A stretch of 64,000 bases of DNA. It comes from Euborellia annulipes (Eukaryota > Arthropoda > Insecta > Dermaptera > Anisolabididae). Shown here in pieces: positions 24,061 through 35,187 of this stretch. The notes beneath the pieces are model-generated. The model was not told where the DNA came from and ran no database searches. It worked only from the letters and a program-made list of their open reading frames with translations. The position numbers were made by a program, and so were the translations under genes. Every line of letters begins with the position of its first letter. The first letter of the stretch is position 1. The DNA lies in the NCBI GenBank assembly GCA_023213315.1, contig JAKCPI010003285.1:62001-126000 (forward strand), written 5' to 3'.

Positions 24061-25425
24061 CTTTTCTTCAATTTTTAAATTTTTAGACAAAGCTACAGGT
24101 TTCCCTACTAAACCGATTTTGATGAAAATCAAATTACAAATAGATACTATCCAAAATCCGATACCTTTGATATAAAATTTCATTTTGGAGCAAAAGTGAC
24201 TTTTTGAGAGGTATTCAAAATTTCAAATTTGTCCTATCTTTGACATGGTGAAAAGACAATTCTGACTATTTTGCACCCTGATGACGTCATGCATGAACAA
24301 ATCTTTTAGTATTAGTAATTTTCATCCCTTTTGAAATTAAATTTTTTAGGATAGATCCATTCAGATAGAAATAGACGTGATGAGAATAAGTGCTACCAAC
24401 ATAACAAAAATAAATACCCTAAAATTTTATAAAATTTGGTCAAATTCTATTTTTATAGTTTCGAATGGATAACAAACGATGTATTTACATTGTTTATCGT
24501 TTTGTATATATAATAAAAGATCTGTTCATGAGATAACTTAATATTTAATAAAAAAAAAAACAATGAGTAAATGATATTTAAATGTAATATTTCACAAAAG
24601 AGTGAAATCTCAGCCAAAAATATCGGAGAAGCAAAAAAGGGAGTCTAGCATTATTTTTGTCCCTAGTCGAGGTGAAATCAAAAAAATGCGCCTCGCTTTT
24701 CTGAGTTATATAAAAGCGTGGAAATATTTTCACTTAGATAAAACCCCTACAGAATTTTATTTGTTTCATATATCCTCTCTTTTATATAACTCAGAAAAGC
24801 GAGGCGCATTTTTTTGATTTCACCTCGACTCTGGGCAAAAATAATGCTAGACTCCCTTTTTTTGCTTCTCCGATATTTTTGGCTGAGATTTCACTTCTTT
24901 TTGTGAAATATTACATTTAAATATCATTTACTCATTGTTTTTTTTTTTTTATTAAATATTAAGTTATCTCATGAACAGATCTTTTATTATATATACAAAA
25001 CGATAAACAATGTAAATACATCGTTTGTTATCCATTCGAAACTATAAAAATGGGATTTGACCAAATTTTATAAAATTTATGTTATGTTGGTAGCACTTAT
25101 TCTTATCACGTCTATTTCTATCTGAATGGATCTATTCTAAAAAATTTAATTCCATTAGGGATGAAAATTACTAATATTAATAGATTTGTTCATACATGAC
25201 GTCATCAGGGTGCAAAATAGTAAGAATTGTCTTTTCGCCACGTTAAAGATAGGACAAATTTGAAATTTTGATGTGCTCTCAAAAAGTCACTTTTGCTACA
25301 AAATGGAATTTTATATCATAGGTATCGGGTTTTTGATAGTATCTAATTGTACTTTGATTTTCATCAAAATCAATCCAGCAGGGAAACCTGTAGCTTTGTC
25401 TAAAATTTTGAAAATTGAATAAAAG
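24061..25425. repeat. R2 foldback: about 650-bp inverted arms, 60-nt loop
   Basis: The left arm (24,061-24,717) and right arm (24,778-25,425) are reverse complements over nearly their full length, through 'aaagctacaggtttcc', 'cctgatgacgtcat', 'aacaaacgatgtatttac', 'ccaaaaatatcgg' and 'aaaatgcgcctcgc'. The loop is about 60 nt of A/T-rich sequence. No coding. It may be a foldback transposon or an inverted duplication of a monomer, since single-arm copies occur at 22,190, 34,085 and 59,840. Confidence 0.9.
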
Positions 25426-25543
25426 AATGAAAAAAAGAAGAAGAAAAGAAAGAAGAAAAAAAAAGAAAAAGAAAAAGTAAAAATAAGAGATTAAGTTTTG
25501 ACCTTCCGAAATTGGCAAAATCTCAACTTTGAGTCTCTGCCAG

Positions 25544-25600
25544 TGGCGTCATTTCAACTTTTTCTTGGGGGGGCCTCAAAGGCTGGTTACGCCGCTGCAC
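25544..25600. repeat. Chimeric hAT-type end fragments
   Basis: CAGTGGCGTCATTTC, an end like that at 20,978, and 'ggttacgccgctg', an end of another family, sit only about 30 bp apart. Flanks gagtctctgc/cactttag do not match, so this is a deletion remnant. Confidence 0.55.
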
Positions 25601-25604
25601 TTTA

Positions 25605-26020
25605 GCTGTCCATTTTGTTTCTGTATATACCCCTCCTCATACCATTATTCATTATAATTCCTGGAAGGCATTAATTGAGCAATTCTCATTGGTGGTGATT
25701 TTAATAGCCACTGTTCGTCTTGGGGATGCCGCATCGACGATATAGCAGGAGTCACTCTAAACGATAATATTAATGAAGACGGTTTTGTAATCCTGAATTC
25801 AGGAGGGACCACAATAGTTTCCCGTTTAAACATAGTATCGTACCCTGTGGATATCTCATTGTCCACAGCGGACTTAGCTCCACTAATCGATTGAAATGTG
25901 ACCGACGAAGCCTTTGGTTCTGATCATTTTGTCATCAGAATGCAAATGCAGGTTAATAGGAGCCGAACCTCTGCTCAAGAGTCACAAAGAAGTAGGATTA
26001 AGTATAGTTGTATTGACTTG
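25605..26020 (+). pseudogene. Non-LTR retrotransposon endonuclease fragment
   Basis: Conceptual reading across one frameshift near 25,690 gives the hallmarks of the APE-type endonuclease of LINEs: 'VSVYTPPH', 'GDFNSHCSSWGC', 'GFVILNSGGTT', 'DISLSTADLAP' and 'FGSDHFVIRM'. In this family the GDFN and SDH motifs hold catalytic and metal-binding residues that nick target DNA before reverse transcription. An in-frame TGA follows 'LID' (about 25,893), where the family often has Trp. RT sequence is absent downstream, so this is a dead fragment. It could be the same lineage as the LINE at 39,570, which keeps only the opposite end. Confidence 0.75.
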
Positions 26021-26226
26021 AATTATTAGATTAAATTATTCAAAAACTGTTTATTTAAAGAATAATAATTCTTTTTATGGTCCTAGAATTATTTAAAAGG
26101 GTCTTAGCCAGGGATTAGTAATCAACAGGGCCAAGTCTTTTGAAATTTGAGACTTGGCTGATGATATGTTGATATATAACATCTCTATCTGCATCTCAAT
26201 GTTGTACACCTTGAGATTCCCTATAA

Positions 26227-26286
26227 TCTCTTAAGAGCTGATGATGGCTTTATTTAATTAAAACCGAAACGTCTTCTGAATTGAGA
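26227..26286 (+). ncRNA. Hammerhead-ribozyme-like motif
   Basis: Core CTGATGA (26,238-44) and GAAAC (26,266-70) flank a pairing stem II (GG/CC and TTT/AAA with one mismatch). Stem I pairs AGAG (26,234-37) with TTCT (26,274-77, one G-T) and, past a small internal loop, TCTC (26,227-30) with GAGA (26,283-86). The predicted cleavage triplet GTC ends at 26,273. Stem III is only AC/GU with no loop, so activity would need a dimer, as proposed for minimal hammerheads of Penelope-like elements. The fold is by inspection, not computed. Confidence 0.6.
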
Positions 26287-27335
26287 TTTTTATTCGATAG
26301 AGGCTCTCCTTTTGGCTGACATCCTCTCGCCCTGTCTATCATTCTAAATACCATTATATTTTTGTTTAAATACTTTATATGAGGTACGATCCCGATCCGT
26401 TGGGTTCCACATACTTGCAAATCCGCTCCCGAGCCGAGCCGGACAGAAGGCCCTAGCGGATCTACCCCGACTCGGCTCGCCCTGGCTCGACTCGGCTCTT
26501 GACAGCCCACACACTAGAGGATTTGGCTCGTTTGTAAGCGAGTCGAGCCGAACTCGAGTGCCAAAGCCCGGCGTCTATGAGGCGCTTTAGTCTCAACACA
26601 TTTCTAGTTTAAAAAAAAGGTAAAAAATAAAAAAAAAATTCTCTTGAAATATATTTTTTTTTTAATGTGAATTTCGCGAAGAAGTTTCACTTCTCTTATA
26701 TTTATTTTTTACTTTGATAAATGAGCAGATGTCTAAGTTTTTTTTTTGAGATTAATTCTTTCCAAAAATATGAAATACTTTTTACTTTATGAGTTAATTG
26801 ATAAAATATCAGATGATTAATGATAAGAAACAATTCAAATTACCATGATTATTTTTATAGTTAAGTGGGGCTACAAGCATGCAAAGCTAGAGAAATGATC
26901 ATATTTAATTTTAAACTTTTATCTAATCTAAAATTGATTGAGCCCCCACCGTCAGTACAGATTATCACGATTACGGCTGATAAACATTAAAATTATGTTT
27001 CGGATTATTACAAGTTCGAGGTGAAATTACTCCTCCCTTAATCTATTAAAGAAGCAATGTGATTGGAGAGATGAAAGTTTATATAAGATCCCCCATCCCC
27101 CACCTTCAAGTCCATCCGGGTACTAACAAGAACGAAACTCTGCAATCTTTTGAAGCTATTAAAAACTTATAAAATTACGTTGAAATTTCTCATTCAACGC
27201 TCCAACTACTCCTTCCGCCTTTTATATACTAAGCACCTTATAACTAAGGGGATGGCTTATTGAACTAGTATGTTACCCCATAAGGCAGGCTGACATCCTA
27301 ACCTATCACAATTTATTTTTATGTTCTATTACCCT
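26287..27335. other. Mostly non-coding; GC-rich block at 26,385-26,590
   Basis: 26,385-26,590 has many 'gagccgagtcg'-type words and is likely a repeat, but no ends are found. The stretch after 26,287 keeps 'ttttggctgac', a motif also found downstream of other hammerhead copies. The remainder shows no gene. Confidence 0.5.
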
Positions 27336-27339
27336 GGAT

Positions 27340-27765
27340 AGAGAGGGAAAGTATTGCGATCATTTCAAAAATTCGATGTCGAGATTTTGATGGAAATACA
27401 TGTTTTGAGGTCCTCTGAGTGCAAAAAAGTGGGTACCGTAAATTTGTCTGTGTGTGTGGATTTTTTTAAGCATGAAGGAAATGAGCTACGAGGCTGAAAG
27501 TTTATATTCAAGTTAGGCACCCTCCCAAGGCTTGAAAATAAACTTTTGAACAAAACTGGCCAAAAAGTACTAATACTTTGCTCATGTACTTATTCTGGTT
27601 TTTTTTTTTTTTTTTTTTTTTGTTAATTTTCTCAAAATTCACTCACGATTTTGTTTACAATTCATAAATCAATTATTTACCAGGTAAAAAGTTTACTGAT
27701 GTAGGCTATTTCTATTTTTCAAATTCATTTTCCGGCTATTCCTTCCATAGAGCCATTTTTAATTC
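27340..27765 (-). repeat. R1 repeat, copy 6
   Basis: Reverse-oriented R1 from 'gagagggaaagtattgcgat' to 'ccggctattccttcc', with a poly-T expansion at 27,600. Confidence 0.75.
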
Positions 27766-27984
27766 CGATTCAAAAGGGGGGGGGGTCCCATTTGGAAATT
27801 TTTACACAGTTAGAAAATTTTTTTTTCAATTCTTATGAAATTTTGTATTTATTTAGGATTCTCATTTCTGAATAAAATATCCAAATATAAGATGAAAATT
27901 AAAAAAAAAACCATAGTTTATTTTATTTCATGCAGTCAACATTTAAAATACACAGAGCCTATGGAAACTAGATATATTTCGACA

Positions 27985-28085
27985 CAAAATATCTGGTGTG
28001 ATAAACACAGCACAGCACGCAACTTTCTCTTGCCCTTCGCCAAGAGAAAGTTGCGTGCTGTGCGACGAGTTACACCAGATTTTCG
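27985..28085. repeat. R1-type palindromic end
   Basis: The same hairpin as at 22,508: 'atctggtgtgataaac', 'gcaactttctcttgccc', loop, then the complement ending 'ttacaccagat'. Separated from copy 6 by about 200 bp of R1 interior-like DNA. Confidence 0.7.
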
Positions 28086-28099
28086 CTTTTGTTTTTCTT

Positions 28100-28655
28100 A
28101 ATATTGTTTTTGGAAATGAGTTTATGTAATAATACAAAATATCAACGGGGAGTTTTAAAAAAACTACAAGATGAAGTCTAGAAACTTATTAATTTTTTTT
28201 ATCTTACTTTTTGAGATCATATATGCTAGAGAGAGAATTAAGTAAACTGAAGGAAATAAAATATACCTATTAAAATTTATTTCCATTTTGTTTAATGTCA
28301 AAATATGAGGGATGATTTCTTAAATAATTATGTAAATAACATTTCAATTCGTTTTCCTAGTTCTTCTGTGACAGGGGGGGGGGGGGTTCTAAATCCAGGC
28401 TTGGACTGATCCCATGGGATCCCTGAATCCCCAGTAGGTCCATCAAGTTAAAGTCAAAGTTAAAGCTTTATTTAATAATGAAAGTCTGATATATACGAAT
28501 AAAAGTTAAAACCTTGTACTAACAAAAGATAAAGCGATTGGACAAAAAGTGAAATTAAATACTATTATAAACTTTAGGGATATTAAATTCATATAATAAA
28601 TGTAAAACAAAATTTTACAAAAATTTTTAGCATTTCAATGATTCAATTTCAGTCG
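28100..28655. other. Non-coding AT-rich stretch
   Basis: No gene seen; a G run occurs at 28,374. Confidence 0.6.
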
Positions 28656-28689
28656 TATGCGATCAGGGCCGTTCCTGGCGGGCGTGCAC

Positions 28690-29480
28690 TCCGTGCCAGC
28701 ACGGAGGCGCCAGTCCCAAAGGGCGCCGGTGGGGCCTTCCAAAGGAAGGCGAAGACGAAAAGCCAAAGGGTGACGAAGGCGCAAAGCCAAAGGGCGCCCG
28801 AGGCGCCTTCCAAAGGGCGCCGGTGGGGCCTTCCAAAGGAAGGGGAGGACGAAAAGCAAAAAGGGCGACGAAGGCGCAAAGCCAAAGGGCGACGGAGGCG
28901 CCTTCCAAAGGGCGCCGGTGGGGCCTTCCAAAGGAAGGCGAAGACGAAAAACCAAAGGGTGATGAAGGCGCAAAGCCAAAGGGCGACGGAGGCGCCTTCC
29001 AAAGGGCGCCGGTGGGGCCTTCCAAAGGAAGGCGAAGACGAAAAACCAAAGGGTGATGAAGGCGCAAAGCCAAAGGGCGCCCGAGGCGCCTTCCAAAGGA
29101 CGCCGGTGGGGCCTTCCAAAGGAAGGCGAAGACGAAAAGCCAAAGGGCGACGAAGGCGCAAAGCCAAAGGGCGCCCGAGGCGCCTTCCAAAGGGCGCCGG
29201 TGGGGCCTTCCAAAGGAAGGCGAAGACGAAAAGCCAAAGGGCGACGAAGGCGCAAGGCCAAAGGGCGCCCGAGGCGCCTTCCAAAGGGCGCCGGTGGGGC
29301 CTTCGAAAGGAAGGGGAGGACGAAAAGCAAAAAGGGCGACGAAGGCGCAAAGCCAAAGGGCGACGGAGGCGCCTTCCAAAGGGCGCCGGTGGGGCCTTCC
29401 AAAGGAAGGGGAAGACGAAAAGCCAAAGGGCGACGGAGGCGCCTTCCAAAGGACGGCGGAGACTCAAAGCCAAAGGGCAT
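28690..29480. repeat. GC-rich 94-95-bp minisatellite, about eight copies
   Basis: Each unit contains 'gcgccggtggggccttcc', 'aaaggaaggcgaagacg', 'aaaagccaaagggcgacg' and 'aaggcgcaaagccaaaggg'. The unit length is not a multiple of three, so the long Lys/Arg/Gly or Pro/Leu-rich reading frames on both strands are by-products of a stop-poor GC-rich repeat and not genes. 'ccaaaggg' is itself a sub-repeat. The array starts beside the left end of the hAT element. Confidence 0.9.
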
Positions 29481-29513
29481 TTTCGTGTCTGGGTCCTTGG
29501 TCCGTCGCAAGTG

Positions 29514-29570
29514 AGAAAAATTTATTTCAAAAGAATTGGCTGCCAATCATTTGAAATAATTGGCGTAACT
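29514..29570 (+). repeat. SINE tail, copy 3 (truncated)
   Basis: 'gagaaaaatttatttcaaaa', 'gaattggctgccaatc' matches the SINE body; sequence then changes to a G/C-rich fragment of another element. Confidence 0.65.
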
Positions 29571-29752
29571 ATATTGAATGGCGCCCCCCGCGGGTACAAG
29601 AATGTCGCCCCCCCCCTCCAAAAAAAAAAAATAAAAAAAAAATTGTTAAATAAATGTAAATTTTAAATAGCTTTTTTATTTAAAAACATAAAAGGGGAAT
29701 GAATGACTTCCCCGAGACTTTCTCGTATATTCTTTTGGAATTATATCTGGGT

Positions 29753-29756
<4 letters not shown>

Positions 29757-29797
<41 letters not shown>
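29757..29797. repeat. (GT)n microsatellite
   Basis: About 20 uninterrupted GT units after 'gggtg'. Confidence 0.95.
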
Positions 29798-29798
<1 letters not shown>

Positions 29799-30107
29799 CA
29801 CGATAGCTTAAAAAAGGCAAGCAGCCAGATCGATGAAATTTGGTATATATTCCTTACCTTAAAATTGTAGATTTATATCAACTTTTGGAGTAAATACTTC
29901 ACCTGGAAGTAGTACTTTACCTAATAAGTTTTTTTCAAAAATTATAAAATTTTCAATTTTTGTTATATTATGATAAATTACTCTATTTTAAAAAGTTTTT
30001 ATTCTTTGACATTTTTTTGAAAACTGAATAGTTTTCGAAATAATCAACGAAGAAAAAGAAAATTTTCGTTAAATTTGAAAAAAATTCAAAACAAAATCAT
30101 ACAGGCG

Positions 30108-31109
30108 CACAGTGGTTCCAAATCCCGAAAACGTGGTCAAAAGTCGAAAACGTTATTTAATCTCTCTGAAATTCAGTACACAAGGGTTTTTGAGGTCGCT
30201 GATTTAGAATTTGATATTATTTTTTCAGAAAAAAAAAATATGGCGGAACCAATATGGGGAACTAAAAAAAAATAATTCGATTTCAATCAAAATTGGCATT
30301 GTAGGGTTCTCGAGGTCGCCGATTTCGTATTTTAAATTAATTAATAACAAAATAATTTTTCTTTTTTTTTAATAAGTCTTTTTCTGCATCTTAGGCCATA
30401 TTGACCCTAAATGATACATATTGTTTAATACGACACATTTGTGGGGGTCCAGACACATTTATTTATGTCAAAATAATTTAATTACAATATTTTATTCAAT
30501 ATTTTTAATACGGATTACATATAACATTAGTTTAAATAACATTAATATGCTTCATCAGATGAATATTCAAATTCCAAAAAAATTGAATAAAAAAAAATGT
30601 GCAAGTCTGTGCAGCTAATTTTTTAATATTATTAATGAAGAAGGATTACAAAAAGCAGGAAAAGTGGTTTGAGAGTGGGATGTCGTGGGACTTTTCACTT
30701 TTTGACTTTTGAATTTTTGCGATTTCCGAAATGGAAAAAAAAATAAGGCGTTATTTGAAATGCTCCTATTAATTAACTATCAAAATTTATTGCATTTTTT
30801 TTACATTGTTGAAATTTACTTACTTTCAGTCTTTGATTTCATTTGACGAAATTAAAATAACCAAAAAAACAAGGAAATGGAGAGCGATAGAAAAGGATGC
30901 TTATTTGCGTTCGGAGAGAGCTCCCGATTGTTGTCAAAAACGCTCAGATTCAAATAGATTTTGAGAGCCAGATAAGTGCATATGACTCCCAAAAACGGTC
31001 GTTCCTAACCGTAAATATATTAATAAAACTATTTAGGGCTTAAAAGTCCCCGAATTTACTCTTTATTTTTGGACTTTTGGCCACGTTTTCGGGATTTGGA
31101 ACCACTGTG
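30108..31109. mobile_element. 1.0-kb element with CACAGTG ends and 5-bp duplication (Transib-like?)
   Basis: A 38-bp inverted repeat with one mismatch starts CACAGTGGTTCCAAATCCC at both ends, flanked by AGGCG on both sides (30,103-07; 31,110-14). CACAGTG ends with a GC-rich 5-bp duplication is the Transib/RAG-family pattern. Against it, CAGTGGTTCC also resembles hAT ends, but an 8-bp duplication does not fit (CAGGCGCA versus TGAGGCGT). The interior has no transposase; a 'gaggtcgc.gattt' block occurs twice near 30,193 and 30,313. Confidence 0.6.
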
Positions 31110-31919
31110 AGGCGTCATTAAAAAAACATGTAAATATAAACGAATGAATTTGCTTCACAAGTACGTGGTACTAAGGGAAAGAGAGCTTATGTAGAGACTC
31201 CGGTGTCTGTCTGTCCGACCGTCCGTCCATCTGTACACAAAAAAAGTACGGCCTGAACTAAAGGTCGTAGAAAAATAATACTTACATATACCGATTCAGT
31301 ATAAAAAACTGGTCCAGGGAAAAATACGGTTTGGTTGCTAGCACTTCCGAATTTTTAAATATTTAACATTTTTTAATTTTACATTTGGGTCATTCCACGT
31401 AAGTTCAACCAGGCCATTTCACCCAAAATCTCAGTTTTTTATGAAACTTGGTATGTTTGTTCTATGTATAGAGATAAGTAACAGCACCAAATTTCGATTT
31501 TCTATCTCACTTAGTTTTCGAGTTATGGCACTTTAAAGTTTTGATTTTTTCACCTTCCGCGGCTTGGAGAATGCCAAACAAAATGTGACATGGAAGAGAA
31601 AATAATTTCTCATTTATTTATTTGACCACCAACCAATTTTTATGGTAGGTTCTTTGAACAATAAGGAATTAGAAAAAAATATATCACGAATCTAAGTTAA
31701 TCCTAAAATATAAAAAAAAATTCATATTGTTGATTTTTTTTAGTTTTGAAAACGCAAACATGCTTTAGCGCTAAAGCCGATATCTCTAAAAGGGAATGAG
31801 ATTTTCAAGAAATTTTTTTTTTCTAAATAATCTGCATGAAATGGGCTTTAATTTAGTAAAATAAAAATTTTGTGTATTTTGTTCCCTCTATTTCTTAAGT
31901 CCATTGCAATTTCAATATA

Positions 31920-32285
31920 TAGTTTCACATGTTAAAAAGGTTTCAAGGGCAAAATGAAAATATACATTTTAAAGAGCATCTAAACAATAATTGATTTATG
32001 AATTTTAATAAAAATCGTTGGAGCGAATTTTGAGAAAATTGAAAAAAACTGAAAAAGTACAGTAAAGTACTAGTACTTTTTGACCGATTTTGTTCAAAAG
32101 CTTATTTTGAGTGTCCGAAAGGGTGCCTAACTTAAATATAAAATTTCAACCTCCTATCTCAATCCTTTTATGCTTTCATTTAAACAATGTGTTTTCGTCT
32201 GTGTTCAGTAATAAGCAGACACACACACAGAGTTCATTTGAAATCATGAAAGAATTGAGCTAGGAGGTAATTTGAATAAATAAAT
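31920..32285 (+). repeat. R1 repeat, copy 7
   Basis: 'aaaatgaaaatatac', 'gcgaattttgagaaaatt', 'agtaaagtactagtac' and 'tttcaacctcctatctc' follow R1 order; the 3' part is rearranged. Confidence 0.75.
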
Positions 32286-32529
32286 ATTTTTTTATTAATG
32301 AATATTTTTTTATTTTCCTTCTCTATGAGAAAGAGGATAGTGATAGTTCGCGTGGAGGAAAGAAAGATTTATCAAAATCTAAGCTACCGTAGCATTCACT
32401 AAACATGAAAATCAGTACAGGTCTAATCACTTAAAAAAAATTTTTTTTCATAATTTAGTTGGGGGGGGGGCGCCAAAAATGACCTGGCACGGAGGCGACA
32501 ACTTACCCAGGAACGGCCCTGTATGCGAT

Positions 32530-33980
32530 AAAATCTATATAATTTAATTTAAATATATTTTAGTTATATAATTTAATTTAAAACCAAATTCATTCGTTAC
32601 ACTAATTTTCACGAATCCCTATATTTATATAGATCTATATATTCTAATCTATTTTGATTGTGCTTAAAAATTTGAGCAGAACACATGTTGATTCCCACCG
32701 ATATTATTATTTCAGTTGATTTCAAATTTAACCAGCGATGAGTCCATTCTGCATAGCCAAGAGACCATATGGACGAAACCCATTTAGAATGTATTAATGT
32801 TTTGCAACGAAATTACATATTTAGCAAGATAATAAAAGCTATTTATTTATTAATGTCCCAGTGCTTTGATTCTTGATTCTTTTCTATTTTCATAGTTACT
32901 GTATTTGTTTATTTGTTTTTTTTTCAGGTATGCTTGGTGTTTATTTCACTCTCCGGTTCACTTTCAAAGTCGAAAATAGTAAGAATAAGAGATTTATTAT
33001 CATAAAATATTTGCTGATAGAAAGATAATGAGCCTATCAGTATACAACTTTTATTTTTTATCATTTTTACTTTTTTTAATTTAATTTAATATTCTATTCA
33101 GTCAGGTCATTTCAGGTTCCGCTTGAGAGGGAGGTGGAAAAAAAAAATTATTTCTTTTTTCTAGTTCCCCCCCCCCCCCCAATCCCCCAACCCTCATCCG
33201 ACAATGAAAAAACTTACAATTTGATTTTTATAGCCCAATCTTATATTATTAAACGAGCAATGAATGTTTATATATTTATTTGTATATTTTTATTTTACCG
33301 TGGTATCACAAAGGGCCTAATTGACCTAAGAGTGTTCCCTCTCTGGGAACGGCTACTTCAACCTAACCTAACCTATTGCTTTAAATTGACAACAGACAGA
33401 GCATTTTGCGGGACCCACCAAACATGGATATGATCTGATAGAAGTAAATATTAGTTTTCAAAAGTTGTATAATTTTGATTATAAAATTAATGCCCAATAA
33501 ACAGGCTGGTCACTTATGTGTCGGATTAGAGGAGGGGTTGTAGCCCATTAAATCCTGGTCAATACAAGCTTCCCGTTGTATGAAATACAATATTTTTCTT
33601 TATTTAAAGAAATATGTTTGTTAAGAAGCTTAATTCTCTTAAATTTTTTTTTCTTTTAAGTAATTTTCAATTAACTTTGTCTATTTTTTCAATTTTCTTA
33701 TTAAAAAATTTTTTTTATACTATTTATATATGATTTCGAAGTTAAATAACAAAGATTTAAGTAACTTAATCACGGAAGAACAATTTTATCAACTTTAATA
33801 AATGAAAGCCATAGAGGCAGTGAAGGGGAAGAACAAAAGTTGACGTTTCACACACAAATTATTTTCTATTCATTCAATTAATTTGAAGTATGAAAATTTG
33901 TTTTTAAGATTAATCATCAATTGATTTGAGGGGAGATATTTTAAGAAATTATCGTCAATTTAATGATTAAAATATACCGA
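32530..33980. other. Non-coding stretch
   Basis: A block at 33,295-33,385 ('ggtatcacaaagggcc', 'gacctaagagtgttccc', then cctaa triplet-like repeats) looks like a conserved repeat, but no family is assigned. Homopolymer C at 33,169. No gene seen. Confidence 0.5.
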
Positions 33981-33984
33981 AGGA

Positions 33985-34075
33985 GTTCTTTAAATTGAAT
34001 TGGCTACCGATCAATTAGGGACGGTGTCTCTGGTAAATGGCCTCCAAAGCTGTAAAAGACCTTAAATAAAATACA
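33985..34075 (+). repeat. SINE tail, copy 4
   Basis: 'aaattgaattggctaccg', 'atcaattagggac', 'aaatggcctccaaagc', 'gaccttaaataaaa' match the SINE body and tail; the head is missing. Confidence 0.65.
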
Positions 34076-34082
34076 AATAATA

Positions 34083-34215
34083 AATCTCAACCAAAAACAT
34101 CGGAGATGCGAAAAGGGGCGCCTCGCATTATTTTTGCTCAGAGTCGAGGTGAAATAAAAAAATGCGCCTCACCTCTGATTTATATAAAAGCGAGGAAATG
34201 TTTTCACTTGAATAA
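34083..34215 (-). repeat. R2 arm-tip fragment abutting transposase
   Basis: 'ctcaaccaaaaacatcgg', 'gagtcgaggtgaaat' and 'aaaatgcgcctc' match the loop-proximal tip of the R2 foldback. It runs into the C-terminal end of the mariner relic, so R2 tips may derive from the terminal region of this mariner lineage. Confidence 0.6.
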
Positions 34216-34830
34216 ACAATGTTGGCCTCCAAGGCGTCAATTGTTGCTGGTTTATCAGCATTAACCAGTGACTTCACGTAGCCCCACAAGAAATAATCGA
34301 GAGCTGTCAAATCGCACACCCTTGGAGGCCAAATGATAGGTCCATTTCTCGAAATCAACTTTTCGCCAAATTTTGATTTCAATAAGTTGCGGTCGCCGTA
34401 TGGCACGTAGCACCATCATGTTGAAACCACATCTCGTCCGGATCAATGCCATTTTTCAGGATGTAATGGAGTCTTTAGGGTCTGTTATGGATTGGTCTCA
34501 CTCCAAATGCGTCAATTTTGCTTATTAACAAACACGTCAAGCCAAAAATGAGCCTCATCGCTCATAATTTGACGATAAAACGACGGGTCAGTTGCCAACT
34601 GCTTTATAGCCCAATCGGCAAAACGAAACGACGGATATCATGGTTTTATGGCTTTAATTCCTGCACCAGCTTGATCTTATACGGTTGTAGGCCAATATCT
34701 TTGGGTAAAATTTTTCACTTAGTGAACGGACAGGGCCATAATTCCTGCGTCCGATGACAAATCGATACATTTGGATCTTCTTCCACACTTTCGTTCACAG
34801 GGCACAGTACGCACATTCATTCGACGTGAT
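34128..34830 (-). pseudogene. Decayed mariner-type transposase
   Basis: Reading the minus strand across several breaks gives most of a Tc1/mariner (DD34D-type) transposase in order: 'ESVEEDPNVS' (about 34,790), 'IGLQPYKIKLVQELKP', 'FADWAIKQLATDPSFYRQIM', 'SDEAHFWLDVFVN' with the first catalytic Asp, 'MWFQHDGATCHTA' with the second, and 'WPPRVCDLTALDYFLWGYVK' with the third. In-frame stops (after KP and after NKQN) and at least two frameshifts show it is dead. The N-terminal helix-turn-helix is not recognisable. It is a different lineage from the stub at 8,745. Confidence 0.85.
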
Positions 34831-35032
34831 GGTGTTATTGCATCATTTAGAGTATGTGGTACGATAACTATTCACAGTTCGCCGGCTGGCTTGCAATATG
34901 GACGATTACACTGTGCGGCAAGAAAAAAAGCCCCGAGATAATTTCTTCAGATTCTTAAGTAAAATGACCTCCTGAATCCAAATATGACCACCCTTTTCCC
35001 CCAGCGGGTACCATTTTCGGGGGGGAGTAAAA

Positions 35033-35186
35033 AAATTTATTTTTAATGTAAAATTTTAAATATTAATATTTAAAAATTTGATTTGTATTTATATTCTGAC
35101 AAACAAGTACAGAATGGGCCTTTAAATTACTGAAATTAAGAAAAGATTGTGTGCTGTGCGAACAGTCACACCAGATTACCCCCCCG
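35033..35186 (-). repeat. Fragment of the CAAGGGCGG hAT family
   Basis: 'gtatttatattctgaca', 'aacaagtacagaatggg' and 'gtcacaccagattaccccc' match 61,375-61,545. Both ends are lost. Confidence 0.7.
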
Positions 35187-35187
35187 A

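Larger units (their letters stand above)
28664..32521. mobile_element. 3.86-kb hAT-type element with exact ends
   Basis: CAGGGCCGTTCCTGG at 28,664-78 and its exact reverse complement at 32,507-21 are flanked by a perfect 8-bp duplication TATGCGAT (28,656-63; 32,522-29). Subterminal 'ctccgtgccag' also recurs inverted near the right end. No transposase is visible. Inside lie a 94-bp minisatellite, a SINE tail, a GT microsatellite, a nested CACAGTG-ended element and an R1 copy. It is a non-autonomous element that grew by internal expansion and nested insertion, or several later events trapped between original ends. Confidence 0.9.

Noticed and set aside
25279..25518. 79-codon minus-strand frame with a Phe-rich stretch
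   Set aside because: It is the poly-purine end of the R2 right arm read backwards; no conserved features.
28635..29666. Long overlapping reading frames (up to 342 codons) on both strands rich in Lys/Arg/Gly or Pro/Leu/Arg
   Set aside because: They coincide with the 94-bp GC-rich minisatellite, occur in several frames at once and have no domain; stop-poor repeat composition explains them.
33360..33376. CCTAA repeats as an interstitial arthropod telomere
   Set aside because: Only about three units, within what looks like an ordinary dispersed repeat.
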